Below are positions 25,048 through 33,617 of a DNA stretch of 64,000 bases, one piece after another. The translations under genes were made by a program, and so were the position numbers. This DNA comes from Halobacteriovorax sp. (GTDB lineage: Bacteria; Bdellovibrionota; Bacteriovoracia; Bacteriovoracales; Bacteriovoracaceae), in NCBI GenBank assembly GCA_002720865.1, contig PBIO01000017.1, forward strand, positions 62,001 to 126,000, written 5' to 3'. The notes beneath the pieces are model-generated. The model was given only the letters and a program-made list of their open reading frames with translations. It searched no databases and was not told where the DNA came from. Position 1 is the first letter of the stretch, and every line of letters begins with the position of its first letter.

Positions 25048-26268
25048 TTAGGCGACTTTTTTAGTTTGGAATAAGTCTGGAAGATATATCTCATTCACCC
25101 AGTATCCATCGGCTATTTGAAAGCTATAGCTTCCACCGAGCTTTTGACAAAGAGCACCGATTGATTCGAGCCCTTCGCCAACTCTAAGTTTCTTATCACC
25201 TAAAATAAGCTTGGTTAGACCTTCAGCTGTATCTTCATCATTTTTTAATGAGGCCAATTTATTTCTCGTTACCAGGTGAAGCCCTGACTCATCGTAGTGA
25301 AAGGTAAACTGAGCTTCGCCTGTTCTTTCATCGGCCATATTTTTTACGATATTGATCATCACTCTATATAGGCTTGGAAAGTGAACCATACATTTTTCTC
25401 GTAAGTGAATATCAGACTTATCACTTATCCATCCGGAATAGATAAAATGAGACTGGCACATGGGATCAGGTAAAAAACTTTCAACCATTTTTTTATGAGC
25501 CTTTTTAAAAGATTCAAAAGGTACCCAATCCATCGTTTCAGTTAGATTTCTGTGCTCATAACCAAAATGATCTTTAATTAAAGATTGAAGTATTTTAACT
25601 TCTCCAATTAGCTCTTCCGTTTCGTGAGCTTGTATAGATTCTCCTGCACTCGATTTAAAATTTAAATATAAATAGAGTCCATGAGTTTGATTTACTAAAT
25701 CGTGTACAAATAGTCTTTCATCTCCTACTTTTGGTAACGAATCACTGCCAGAGAATCTAAAAAGATCACCCCATGAAACTAAACCAGCGGACCAAATGGC
25801 AAAAGATGATAGAGTGATTAAAAAGTTAAATGATGCCAGTTCAATTGAAAATAATTTAGAAAATAATAAATAACTTACGGGACCAATGGCCAAGAGAATC
25901 ATCCCTTTTCCTCTCAAAAAGCTAAGTCCTTTTAGATGTGGGCTATTCATAAAATAGACCGCTGCTATAACGGGCACAAGGGCAAGGTATAAACCAGTTG
26001 CTTCCTGAGATTCAAATGCATAGGCCTGTAAGAATAAAAATTGAAATAGAAAAAATGGTCCCAATTTTTTTTCTTCTCTAAGACGTCCAGACCAACCCCA
26101 CAAATGCCCAATAAAAAAATAATTAATAGCGATAACTGAAGCTAAGAAAAAATTATCTGGTCCAGGTTCTAAACCTTTAAATTTGAGGAGAGTAAAAAAT
26201 AGCAATGCCAATTGAGAGCTCACTAAATAGCCTTCAAATAGATTCACATTGTTTTTTTTACTTCTCAT
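25048..26268 (-). CDS. Membrane histidine-kinase-like protein with a divergent ATPase domain
   Basis: Six or seven hydrophobic segments fill residues 10-180. A dimerisation-type helix follows with a candidate phospho-acceptor His in RLFVHDLVNQTHGLYL. The C-terminal domain keeps a possible N box (MINIVKNMADE) and G box (VGEGLESIGALCQKLGG), but no DxGxG motif is seen, so ATP binding is uncertain. It is translated from the eno transcript: the gap is 28 bases and its ribosome site TAGGGA lies in a hairpin. No response regulator is adjacent. Confidence 0.65.
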   Translation of the reverse strand: MRSKKNNVNLFEGYLVSSQLALLFFTLLKFKGLEPGPDNFFLASVIAINYFFIGHLWGWSGRLREEKKLGPFFLFQFLFLQAYAFESQEATGLYLALVPVIAAVYFMNSPHLKGLSFLRGKGMILLAIGPVSYLLFSKLFSIELASFNFLITLSSFAIWSAGLVSWGDLFRFSGSDSLPKVGDERLFVHDLVNQTHGLYLYLNFKSSAGESIQAHETEELIGEVKILQSLIKDHFGYEHRNLTETMDWVPFESFKKAHKKMVESFLPDPMCQSHFIYSGWISDKSDIHLREKCMVHFPSLYRVMINIVKNMADERTGEAQFTFHYDESGLHLVTRNKLASLKNDEDTAEGLTKLILGDKKLRVGEGLESIGALCQKLGGSYSFQIADGYWVNEIYLPDLFQTKKVA

Positions 26269-26272
26269 TTTT

Positions 26273-26292
26273 AGTCCCTATGAATAGGGACT
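26273..26292 (-). promoter_or_regulatory. Hairpin hiding the ribosome-binding site of the kinase-like gene
   Basis: On the minus strand AGTCCCTA pairs perfectly with TAGGGACT around the loop TTCA. The second arm contains the Shine-Dalgarno-like TAGGGA for the ATG at 26268. The eno stop codon is only four bases before the hairpin, so a terminating ribosome could open it. There is no U run, so it is not a terminator. Confidence 0.55.
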
Positions 26293-26296
26293 TCAC

Positions 26297-27577
26297 TTAT
26301 CTTACTGGATGGTAAGTAGCTTTATCCCCTAACTCTTCTTCAATACGTAGAAGTTGGTTATATTTTTCCATTCGATCACTTCTAGAGGCAGAACCTGTTT
26401 TAATATGTCCCGCACCTGAGGCTACGGCCAGGTCTGCTATAAAGGCGTCACCGGTCTCACCTGATCTATGGCTGATAATGGCATCAAATTCATTATCAAA
26501 AGCTAACTGAAGGGTTTCAAAAGTTTCTGTTAGACTTCCAATTTGATTTACCTTAACCAAAATCGAATTCGCCTGCTTTTCATCAATCCCTCTTTGAAGT
26601 ATCTTCTTGTTCGTTACAAAAAGATCATCACCAACGAGAAGGACCTTATCACCGAGTCTTTCGGTAAGCTTTTTCCAACCTTCATAATCGCTTTCATCTA
26701 AGCCGTCTTCTATAGAGTAAATCGGATATTTATCCACAAGTTGTGAGTAGTAATCGATCATCTCTTCAGAGCTGTAAGATTTGCCCTGCATAATGTACGA
26801 TCCGTCTTTGTAAAACTCACTAGCAGCTGAATCTAGCGATAAACTGATGTCTTTAGTCGGTTTATAGCCGGCCATTTCGACTGCTTCGAAGATTGATTTA
26901 ATAGCTTCTTCATGTGAGTCCAAATTAGGTGCAAAACCACCCTCATCACCAACATTCGTCGAGTGACCTGCCTTATTTAGAACTTTCTTTAAATTATGAA
27001 AAATTTCAACCCCTGCCCTCAGGTTCTCAGAGAAAGATTTCTTCATATGAGGGACAATCATAAACTCTTGAATATCTAAATTATTTGAAGCATGCTCTCC
27101 CCCGTTAATAATATTCATTAGAGGAGCAGGTAAACAGTATGAGTCTTTGGCGTTTGGAATTTTTAAGAATTCTCTTAAATATCTAAAGAGACTTAATTCT
27201 TTAACTTCAGCACCGGCCCGGCAGTTCGCCATTGAAACGGCGAGAATAGCATTGGCTCCAAACTTTTCTTTATTTTCCGTCCCATCCGCTTCAAGCATAG
27301 CTGTATCAACGGCTTTTTGATCTGTGACGTCTAAGCCCATTATGATTGGAGATATTTTCTCATTAATATTTTTAACTGCATTTAGAACTGATTTGCCCAG
27401 AAAAAAATCGGCCTTTCCATCTCTTAACTCTAGAGCTTCTCTAGTTCCAGTAGAAGCTCCTGAAGGAACTGAGGCTCTTCCCTTCTTACCACATTCGGTA
27501 AAAATATCGACTTCAACAGTTGGGTTTCCTCTGGAATCTAGTACTTGGCGGGCAACGACTTTAGCGATTTTACTCAT
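26297..27577 (-). CDS. eno: Enolase
   Basis: It converts 2-phosphoglycerate to phosphoenolpyruvate in glycolysis. [16 protein letters not shown] at the start, [55 protein letters not shown] and [15 protein letters not shown] are all family signatures, and the metal ligands and catalytic Glu/Lys positions are conserved. The length of 426 residues is normal. CGGAG precedes the ATG. It lies 38 bases after murI and leads into the kinase-like gene. Confidence 0.98.
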   Translation of the reverse strand: MSKIAKVVARQVLDSRGNPTVEVDIFTECGKKGRASVPSGASTGTREALELRDGKADFFLGKSVLNAVKNINEKISPIIMGLDVTDQKAVDTAMLEADGTENKEKFGANAILAVSMANCRAGAEVKELSLFRYLREFLKIPNAKDSYCLPAPLMNIINGGEHASNNLDIQEFMIVPHMKKSFSENLRAGVEIFHNLKKVLNKAGHSTNVGDEGGFAPNLDSHEEAIKSIFEAVEMAGYKPTKDISLSLDSAASEFYKDGSYIMQGKSYSSEEMIDYYSQLVDKYPIYSIEDGLDESDYEGWKKLTERLGDKVLLVGDDLFVTNKKILQRGIDEKQANSILVKVNQIGSLTETFETLQLAFDNEFDAIISHRSGETGDAFIADLAVASGAGHIKTGSASRSDRMEKYNQLLRIEEELGDKATYHPVR

Positions 27578-27615
27578 TTTAACTCCGGTCTAATTTGCAC
27601 GAGAGTATATAACGC

Positions 27616-28380
27616 CTACTTCAAGCTTAAAAGTGCCGGACTAAAAGTTTCGAAATTTTCTTGGTTTGAGGTTTTAAAATATAATTCAGTGCGACTATCT
27701 ATTGGTCCTGCTTTTAGAATGTATGCAACGCGTTTAGAAACGGGTAAACAGGGTGAGATACACTCCACATTTAAGTAACGAGCTATTTTATCAGAGATTA
27801 GTGGATAATGAGTACAGCCTAAAATAGCGTGAGTATAGTTTTTATCTCTTAAAGGTTTTAATTCTTCTTCAATTTCTTTTTCAACAGAATCCAAACCTTT
27901 TTTGTAAGCCACCTCTATTAAGCTGGCTAGGTTATCACAAGCATGGGGGGTTAATATTTTGTCCTTGTCGAATTTTAAGATAAGCTCTTTAAAGCGAACA
28001 CTATCGTGCATGGCCCTTGTCGTTAATACGACCGGTCTTATATTATTCTCTCCGAGATCTAGGCTCTCGATAGACTTAACAAAAGGTTCAATTCCCACGA
28101 AGGGCACATTAAATTTATCCCTTAATCCATCAATCGCTTCTGCAGTGGCCGTATTACAGGCAAGCAATATAATATCTACCTTTTCTTTTAGTAATTCATT
28201 AGAAAGAACTTCGGCTCTTTGTCTTATAAACTGACTCGACTTATTACCATATGGGGAGTTTGGAACATCCGAAATATAAAAAAACTGATGACCTGACAAT
28301 TCTTTAATTAACTCTTTCCAGATGCTAAAACCACCTATTCCGGAGTCAAAGATCCCTATTCTTTTTTGTTCGAAGGCCAT
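27616..28380 (-). CDS. murI: Glutamate racemase
   Basis: It supplies D-glutamate for peptidoglycan. The two catalytic Cys regions are LLACNTATAEA near residue 73 and ILGCTHYPLI near 180. IGIFDSGIGGFSIWKEL at the start and YISDVPNSPYGNKS are typical. ATG 28380 (MAFEQKRIGIF) gives the usual family N-terminus; an ATG five codons earlier at 28395 is equally open and neither has a ribosome site. It is first in a murI-eno-kinase-like run and diverges from the thioesterase gene across about 40 bases. Confidence 0.95.
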   Translation of the reverse strand: MAFEQKRIGIFDSGIGGFSIWKELIKELSGHQFFYISDVPNSPYGNKSSQFIRQRAEVLSNELLKEKVDIILLACNTATAEAIDGLRDKFNVPFVGIEPFVKSIESLDLGENNIRPVVLTTRAMHDSVRFKELILKFDKDKILTPHACDNLASLIEVAYKKGLDSVEKEIEEELKPLRDKNYTHAILGCTHYPLISDKIARYLNVECISPCLPVSKRVAYILKAGPIDSRTELYFKTSNQENFETFSPALLSLK

Positions 28381-28423
28381 AAAATAAGTTAACATGAACT
28401 AGTAATTTTTAACAGGCATACCT

Positions 28424-28843
28424 ATGGCAAGAGTAAAAATTCAATTTCCTGATTCTCACTTGTTTGAAACCAACCTAAAGGTATGTATAGATCATATTAA
28501 TTACGGGAATCACATGGGTAACGACAGGTTTTTAAGCTTTGCCGGTGAAGCCAGGTTGAGGTTCTTAAAAAGTTTAAAACAAGATGAAATGAACTTTTAC
28601 GGATCATCATTGATAATGTCTGACGCTGAGATAAGCTATAAGGCTCAAGTTTATCATGGGGACTCAATCAAAGTTGAGCTAGCTGCTAAACCTGTAAATA
28701 ACAAATCATTTGATTTTCTCTATCGATTTAGTAATCAAAACAATACTGTTGTTAGCTTAGTAAAAACGGGGATGGTATATTTTGATTACGATGCGAACCG
28801 AGTCTGTAATGGTCCGGAAGAATGGCTAAGACAGCTGGTCTAG
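28424..28843 (+). CDS. Hot-dog thioesterase (4HBT family)
   Basis: The 139-residue protein has the single hot-dog domain of acyl-CoA thioesterases: IDHINYGNHMGNDRFLSFAGEARLRFL at residues 22-48 contains the active-site helix. Substrate is not evident. A DHNA-CoA thioesterase role (menaquinone) is possible, because the window has most other men genes but no MenI, yet nothing here proves it. Its 3' end overlaps the convergent receiver/cNMP gene by 18 bases. Confidence 0.8.
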   Translation: MARVKIQFPDSHLFETNLKVCIDHINYGNHMGNDRFLSFAGEARLRFLKSLKQDEMNFYGSSLIMSDAEISYKAQVYHGDSIKVELAAKPVNNKSFDFLYRFSNQNNTVVSLVKTGMVYFDYDANRVCNGPEEWLRQLV

Positions 28844-29605
28844 TTTGTCATCCAGCTCTTTAACTCTTCTGATTAAAGTCTCAATCAGCATTCCTAGCCA
28901 AAAAGGTTGCTCTTTAATAAAGCTGTCAGGGTCACCAAGTTTTAATTCTATCACTTCTGAATCATCAATGGCCTCTACAGTGGCGTTTCTCCCTTCATTA
29001 TTAAGAAATGCCATTTCGCCTACTAACTGTCTTCCAGAGATTTCAGCCAAAAGCTTACGACCTTCACTATGCTCCTTAAAGACGCCTAGTTTGCCAGATT
29101 TAAGAACATAGATGCTAGTGCTCTTATCCCCTTCTTTAAAAAGAGCCTCATGAGCCTTTAGGGAAACGAGTTCAAAATTAATGCTGTTGGCTTCTTTAAT
29201 AGCCGAGGAAATCGTCCCTAATAAATGAGGGACTCGAATTGATTTAGGAACAATATGAAGGTTATACTTACTAATTAGTTCAGCCTCTTCTTCGAGCCTT
29301 GCCCTAGTTCCAGTTACGACTATAGGAATTTTTTTAGTAACTTCCTTACTTTTTAATATTTTGACTAACTCAAAGATAGTTCCACCATCAGCAAAGTCCA
29401 ACGTACAAACAATGACAGTTGGTCTACTTCGGTCGATTTCTTCCAAGGTATCCTCTATATTTGTCATTGCAATTACATCAAAATCTAAGAAAGCATTGGC
29501 GACTATATTTCCAAACTTTTGCAAAAGATCTGTATCCTCATCTATTAGATGAATAATTTTTGCCCCTGAGGACAGGTATAATAGATCTTTTTCTTTTTGT
29601 TCCAT
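28826..29605 (-). CDS. Receiver-like domain fused to a cyclic-nucleotide-binding domain
   Basis: Residues 15-135 follow the response-regulator receiver pattern (IIHLIDEDTDLLQKF, VIVCTLDFADGG, VVTGTR, PKSIR). At the phospho-acceptor position the alignment puts Thr68, with Asp70 two residues later, so it is probably a pseudo-receiver. Residues 145-235 form a cNMP-binding domain (FKEGDKSTSIYVLKSGKLGVF, LVGEMAFLNNEGRNATVEA). There is no DNA-binding domain. It starts three bases after the hybrid histidine kinase, with no ribosome site of its own, so the two are coupled and likely act in one pathway. Confidence 0.82.
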   Translation of the reverse strand: MEQKEKDLLYLSSGAKIIHLIDEDTDLLQKFGNIVANAFLDFDVIAMTNIEDTLEEIDRSRPTVIVCTLDFADGGTIFELVKILKSKEVTKKIPIVVTGTRARLEEEAELISKYNLHIVPKSIRVPHLLGTISSAIKEANSINFELVSLKAHEALFKEGDKSTSIYVLKSGKLGVFKEHSEGRKLLAEISGRQLVGEMAFLNNEGRNATVEAIDDSEVIELKLGDPDSFIKEQPFWLGMLIETLIRRVKELDDKLDQLS

Positions 29606-29608
29606 AAG

Positions 29609-32600
29609 TTAAGAAATCTTTTTAATTTTATCTTCTGGTAATAAAAATTCAATTATTTTTTCTTTTTTAATAGGTTTCCCCATATAGTCACTAAAACCTG
29701 ACTCTAAAAGTATTTGTACTTCTTCAGTTGAGTCATTAGCGGTGATGGCCCATGCTTCGACCTTCTCCGACTCGCATTTTGCTTCATATTCTCTAATTTT
29801 AGAAATAGCAGTCTTTCCATCCATCACTGGCATATTAACATCCATTAGAATTAAATCAAAACTATCTTCCATATATTTATTAAGTCCTTCTTCACCATTG
29901 AGGCAGTACGTGACTTCAACCGGATATTTCTTCATCATAACTTTAAAGAGCATATGCATATCTTCTGCGTCATCAACAAAGAGAACTTTATAATTCTCTT
30001 TCTCTAAAGCAGGCTTTGATTTAAAAGGAATAATTTTATTTTCAGTTGATCCGTATTTATTCTCTTTAGCAATTTTAGCTACTGTTTGACTTAGCTCCAA
30101 TACATTAAATGGCTTTGAAACTAAACTATGGACATTAAACTTCTTTTTTACTTCTTCCGGTAATTCAACAATCGTCCCACTCATCAAAATGATTTCGATA
30201 CCACTATTTTGTGTATTAACCATTTGTGATAGTTTTAGGCCATCTATTTCAGGCATTCTCAGATCTGTTAAAACCAAATTAACTGGATATTTCTTAACTA
30301 AGAATAAAGCCTCAAGACCACTTTTTGCCCAAAGCACATTCAGCTCTTGATCATTTAGAGAGTCAACAATTATCTCTCGCACATTCTCATCATCATCTAC
30401 TACAAGTACAGTTGGCAGCTCTTTTGAAAGTCTTTGAATGCCCGATAACTCTGTAGTAGGTCTTAGGTATTCAGTGATTTTATCTACAACATGGTCTATA
30501 CCCATTGATTTTTTAGCAAAATCATTGGCCAACATATTAAGGTCACTTAAAAATTCGGTTTTAATAGATTCAGCCAAAACAATTAGTGGAATATTTTTAA
30601 AGCTAGGTGATGTTTTTAACCTTTTAAGGATATCGATACCATCCACATATTTCATCTCTAAATCAATTAGGACAATATCAACTCTTTCAATTTTAGCTAT
30701 TTCCTCTGCATCTAAACCCTGAGCACTATGAACAAAAATAAAATCGTCATGGGAAGGATGAGAATTAAGTGAATCAAAAAACTCCTTATTATCATCTACG
30801 ATCATTACTCTTGGAACTCTAATATGATCAGTGATTTTACCACGAGTCACTTTAGGTAGGATAAAATGAAAGACCGCCCCTTCCCCTTCTACAGATTCAA
30901 CCCAAACTTTCCCATTATGAAGCTCGATAATATTTTTACAAATTGCCAGTCCTAGTCCTGTTCCAATTTCACGGTCTTTAACTCTGGCTTGTTCATATTT
31001 ATTAAAGATAGACTCTATCTTATCCTCAGGAATCCCAGGACCAGTATCAGAAATACTTATCTTTAAGCTTTCTTCTTCACTTTCATTTAAATCGCAAATT
31101 GCTTTACCTTCTATTCGGATTTGACCACCTTCGGGAGTGAACTTTAAAGCGTTACCAATAATATTATTAATAACCTGAATAATTCGACCATAATCTCCTA
31201 AAAGAACAAAGTCGTCTTCAAAGTCATATTTGATATTTATATTCTTTTCTTTTGCTTTTAGTTGATAGTTTTGGATACTATCTTCAACTAATTCTTCTAC
31301 ATTAAATCTTTCATAATCTAATTTTATTCCACCTTCAAGTCGGGCCATATCAAGTAGGTCTGTAATTAAATCTAGTGCAAACTTAGCTGAATGCTTGGAT
31401 CTCTTAATTAAATCTTCAGCTGATAAGGAATGTCCCATAAGCTCTTCATGCAAAAGATCCATTGCCGTTTCAATTACAGCCAATGGATTTTTTAAATCAT
31501 GGCTAACAATAGCTAAAAGCTCATCCTTGTCCCTACCGATCTTTTCAATTTCATCTTTTTGCTTACGGAGATCTTTAAGTAGAAGTGACTTGCCCCGGCT
31601 GATACTCTCCAATTGATCTTTTGCGATTCGAGTCTCCCTTTCAGACTTCTTGAGAATTCTCGTCCGTTCATTAACCTGCCTAATCATACCCTGAAAGGAA
31701 AGTGCCAAAACTCCAATTTCATCATTAGAATTTATTGAAATATCAAGGTCGGTTTTTCCTCTAGCAAAATCTTGTGCATATTGAGTAATCTTCGCAATAT
31801 TTTTTGTAAGATATCTACTAAAGTACCATGCTGAAAGAGTTGTTAATGCAAGAATTGCTAAGGTCCAAATTATAGTAGGCTTTTTGAATACTATATTTTG
31901 GGAAACTACTAGTCTCTTCGGTCTACTTATACCTAAGCTTACATACTTATTCATATCACCTGGTAGTAAAGGTATCTTTTTTGAATAAAATAAATTTTTT
32001 CCAACTTCATCTTTAAAAAAATGAGAACGTCCATAAACGAATGCCTCAGTTTCAGGATAGTCAGATTGAACCAAGTACCTGAGGCCATTTTCAAAGCCAA
32101 AGGATTTACTTGAATTTGGATGATAAAGGTAATCTCCATCGGAGTTAAATATATAAAGAGAATATTTTTGATCTAACTCATTTCTAAGTTGAATAAAGTT
32201 TCTATCTAAATTAAAATCTATTTTTATAAACCCAATCACTTTTTTCTTATTTTTGATCGGTGTTACTATTCCTATAAACGGTTCATTTTTTTTGTTAAAA
32301 AGTCTTATGCTAGTTAAATAAGAATCTCTTCTCTGAGTGATGGCCCTTAGGTTAAAAACCTCATCAGTCGTAGTAGAAGTTCCCTTTCCCTTCCTTGAAA
32401 CAGACATATAGGTTCTTGTGTTATTTTCACCTACGAACAAACTAATTCTTAGAATATCTTTTTTAGAATCTAGAAAGTTTTTTAAGTTATCTTCAACAAA
32501 TGAAAAGGTTTCATCAATATTTTCATCGATGGCCTGATTAATAGTTTTAATAAGTGGGTCTTTAGCTAAAAAATTTGCATCCTGTAAGGCAGAAGATACC

Positions 32601-32773
32601 CCTGATGTTAAAATGGGTGCCATTGAATTGGCTTTTTCTTCCATTAGTTCAAATTCTCTTTCAACTAAATATTCATTTCCTTTGTAAAAGAAAACCATAG
32701 CAATTGCTGTTGCAGTTAAGGAAACTACAAGTAAAACTGCTAAAGTTAATTTGGATGAAATAGAAAATTTTAT
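29609..32773 (-). CDS. Hybrid sensor histidine kinase with three receiver domains, apparent AUA start
   Basis: From the N-terminus: membrane segment 1 (residues 8-30), an extracytoplasmic Cache-like sensor to about 295, membrane segment 2, HAMP to about 370, HisKA with His425 in IVSHDLKNPLAV, and HATPase_c with NNIIGNALKFTP, ISDTGPGIP and GTGLGLAIC. Three receivers follow, starting near 654, 786 and 929, each with an acceptor Asp (LIDLEM, LTDLRM, LMDVNM). The first ATG in frame (32698) would remove membrane segment 1. Upstream the frame is open to a codon ATA at 32773, preceded at ideal spacing by GAGGTGA, giving MKFSISSKLTLAVLLVV if ATA initiates. It precedes the pseudo-receiver/cNMP gene. 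Confidence 0.85.
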   Translation of the reverse strand: MKFSISSKLTLAVLLVVSLTATAIAMVFFYKGNEYLVEREFELMEEKANSMAPILTSGVSSALQDANFLAKDPLIKTINQAIDENIDETFSFVEDNLKNFLDSKKDILRISLFVGENNTRTYMSVSRKGKGTSTTTDEVFNLRAITQRRDSYLTSIRLFNKKNEPFIGIVTPIKNKKKVIGFIKIDFNLDRNFIQLRNELDQKYSLYIFNSDGDYLYHPNSSKSFGFENGLRYLVQSDYPETEAFVYGRSHFFKDEVGKNLFYSKKIPLLPGDMNKYVSLGISRPKRLVVSQNIVFKKPTIIWTLAILALTTLSAWYFSRYLTKNIAKITQYAQDFARGKTDLDISINSNDEIGVLALSFQGMIRQVNERTRILKKSERETRIAKDQLESISRGKSLLLKDLRKQKDEIEKIGRDKDELLAIVSHDLKNPLAVIETAMDLLHEELMGHSLSAEDLIKRSKHSAKFALDLITDLLDMARLEGGIKLDYERFNVEELVEDSIQNYQLKAKEKNINIKYDFEDDFVLLGDYGRIIQVINNIIGNALKFTPEGGQIRIEGKAICDLNESEEESLKISISDTGPGIPEDKIESIFNKYEQARVKDREIGTGLGLAICKNIIELHNGKVWVESVEGEGAVFHFILPKVTRGKITDHIRVPRVMIVDDNKEFFDSLNSHPSHDDFIFVHSAQGLDAEEIAKIERVDIVLIDLEMKYVDGIDILKRLKTSPSFKNIPLIVLAESIKTEFLSDLNMLANDFAKKSMGIDHVVDKITEYLRPTTELSGIQRLSKELPTVLVVDDDENVREIIVDSLNDQELNVLWAKSGLEALFLVKKYPVNLVLTDLRMPEIDGLKLSQMVNTQNSGIEIILMSGTIVELPEEVKKKFNVHSLVSKPFNVLELSQTVAKIAKENKYGSTENKIIPFKSKPALEKENYKVLFVDDAEDMHMLFKVMMKKYPVEVTYCLNGEEGLNKYMEDSFDLILMDVNMPVMDGKTAISKIREYEAKCESEKVEAWAITANDSTEEVQILLESGFSDYMGKPIKKEKIIEFLLPEDKIKKIS

Positions 32774-32840
32774 TAATCACCTCAAAGTTTAATTAGAGCT
32801 GTAATGCCCTATAAACTTTTCGGTTAAGTAGTGAGAATTC

Positions 32841-33617
32841 TTAAAGACAAAGCTCTCTTTCTGTTAAAATCTGCCCTATAATCGAAAAAGCGATTTCCTC
32901 GGGAATATTAGAGCCAAAATTAAGCCCTATAGGGCAAAATAACCGCTCTAAATCCTGTTCTAAAATACCCAGCTCTTTTAGGTCAGCCTTAATTACTTGA
33001 GCTTTTTGCTTGCTTCCAATCACTCCGATATAGGGAAAGTCCGCAGCCTTTAGAAAGGCCTTATGGAGAATTGGCACATCATATTTATGCCCCTGAGTCA
33101 TAGAAATGATAAATGTTCCCTTCTCTAACGACGCGATAGCATCTTCTGAGTTTTCGATACAAACTTTTTCAAGCTTTTTATGGCTTGGTAACTTCTCTAT
33201 CCAGTCTACTCTTGGGTCAATACATTTAACTTCACAGTCCAATTTTAACAAGAGGGGTATTAGGGATTGCGAAACATGACCAGCTCCAAAAACGGCTATT
33301 TTCAACTTTGGCTTACCAAATTTTTCAAAAAAAATGCTGACCTCCCCTCCGCAGGTCATACCAATATCTTTTTGCAAATTCCATTTAGCAAAAAAGTTAG
33401 CTTCATTTTCCTCAAGCATTTCTTTAGATTTGATCTGTACGGCATGTTCTATTTTTCCGCCGCCAATACTGCCCCAGAATAAACCTTCTTTAGTAAAGAT
33501 GACTTTCGCTCCATCAATTTGTGGGGCAGAACCTCTATGTGAGACCATAGTTGCTAAGACAACTTCACCGTAGTTCTCTATTGCCGTTTCCATTTTTTTT
33601 ATAAAATCTATTTTCAA
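32841..33617 (-). CDS. xdhC: Xanthine dehydrogenase accessory protein (XdhC family)
   Basis: XdhC-type proteins bind the molybdenum cofactor, help its sulfuration and insert it into XdhB. The N-terminal half has VVLATMVSHRGSAPQIDGAKV and GSIGGGKIEHAV; the C-terminal half has a Rossmann-type AVFGAGHVSQSLIPLLLKLD and FIISMTQGHKYDVP. The length of 258 residues is normal. It overlaps xdhB by four bases and is the last gene of the xdh operon. Only 67 bases separate it from the hybrid kinase, so read-through is possible. Confidence 0.88.
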   Translation of the reverse strand: MKIDFIKKMETAIENYGEVVLATMVSHRGSAPQIDGAKVIFTKEGLFWGSIGGGKIEHAVQIKSKEMLEENEANFFAKWNLQKDIGMTCGGEVSIFFEKFGKPKLKIAVFGAGHVSQSLIPLLLKLDCEVKCIDPRVDWIEKLPSHKKLEKVCIENSEDAIASLEKGTFIISMTQGHKYDVPILHKAFLKAADFPYIGVIGSKQKAQVIKADLKELGILEQDLERLFCPIGLNFGSNIPEEIAFSIIGQILTERELCL

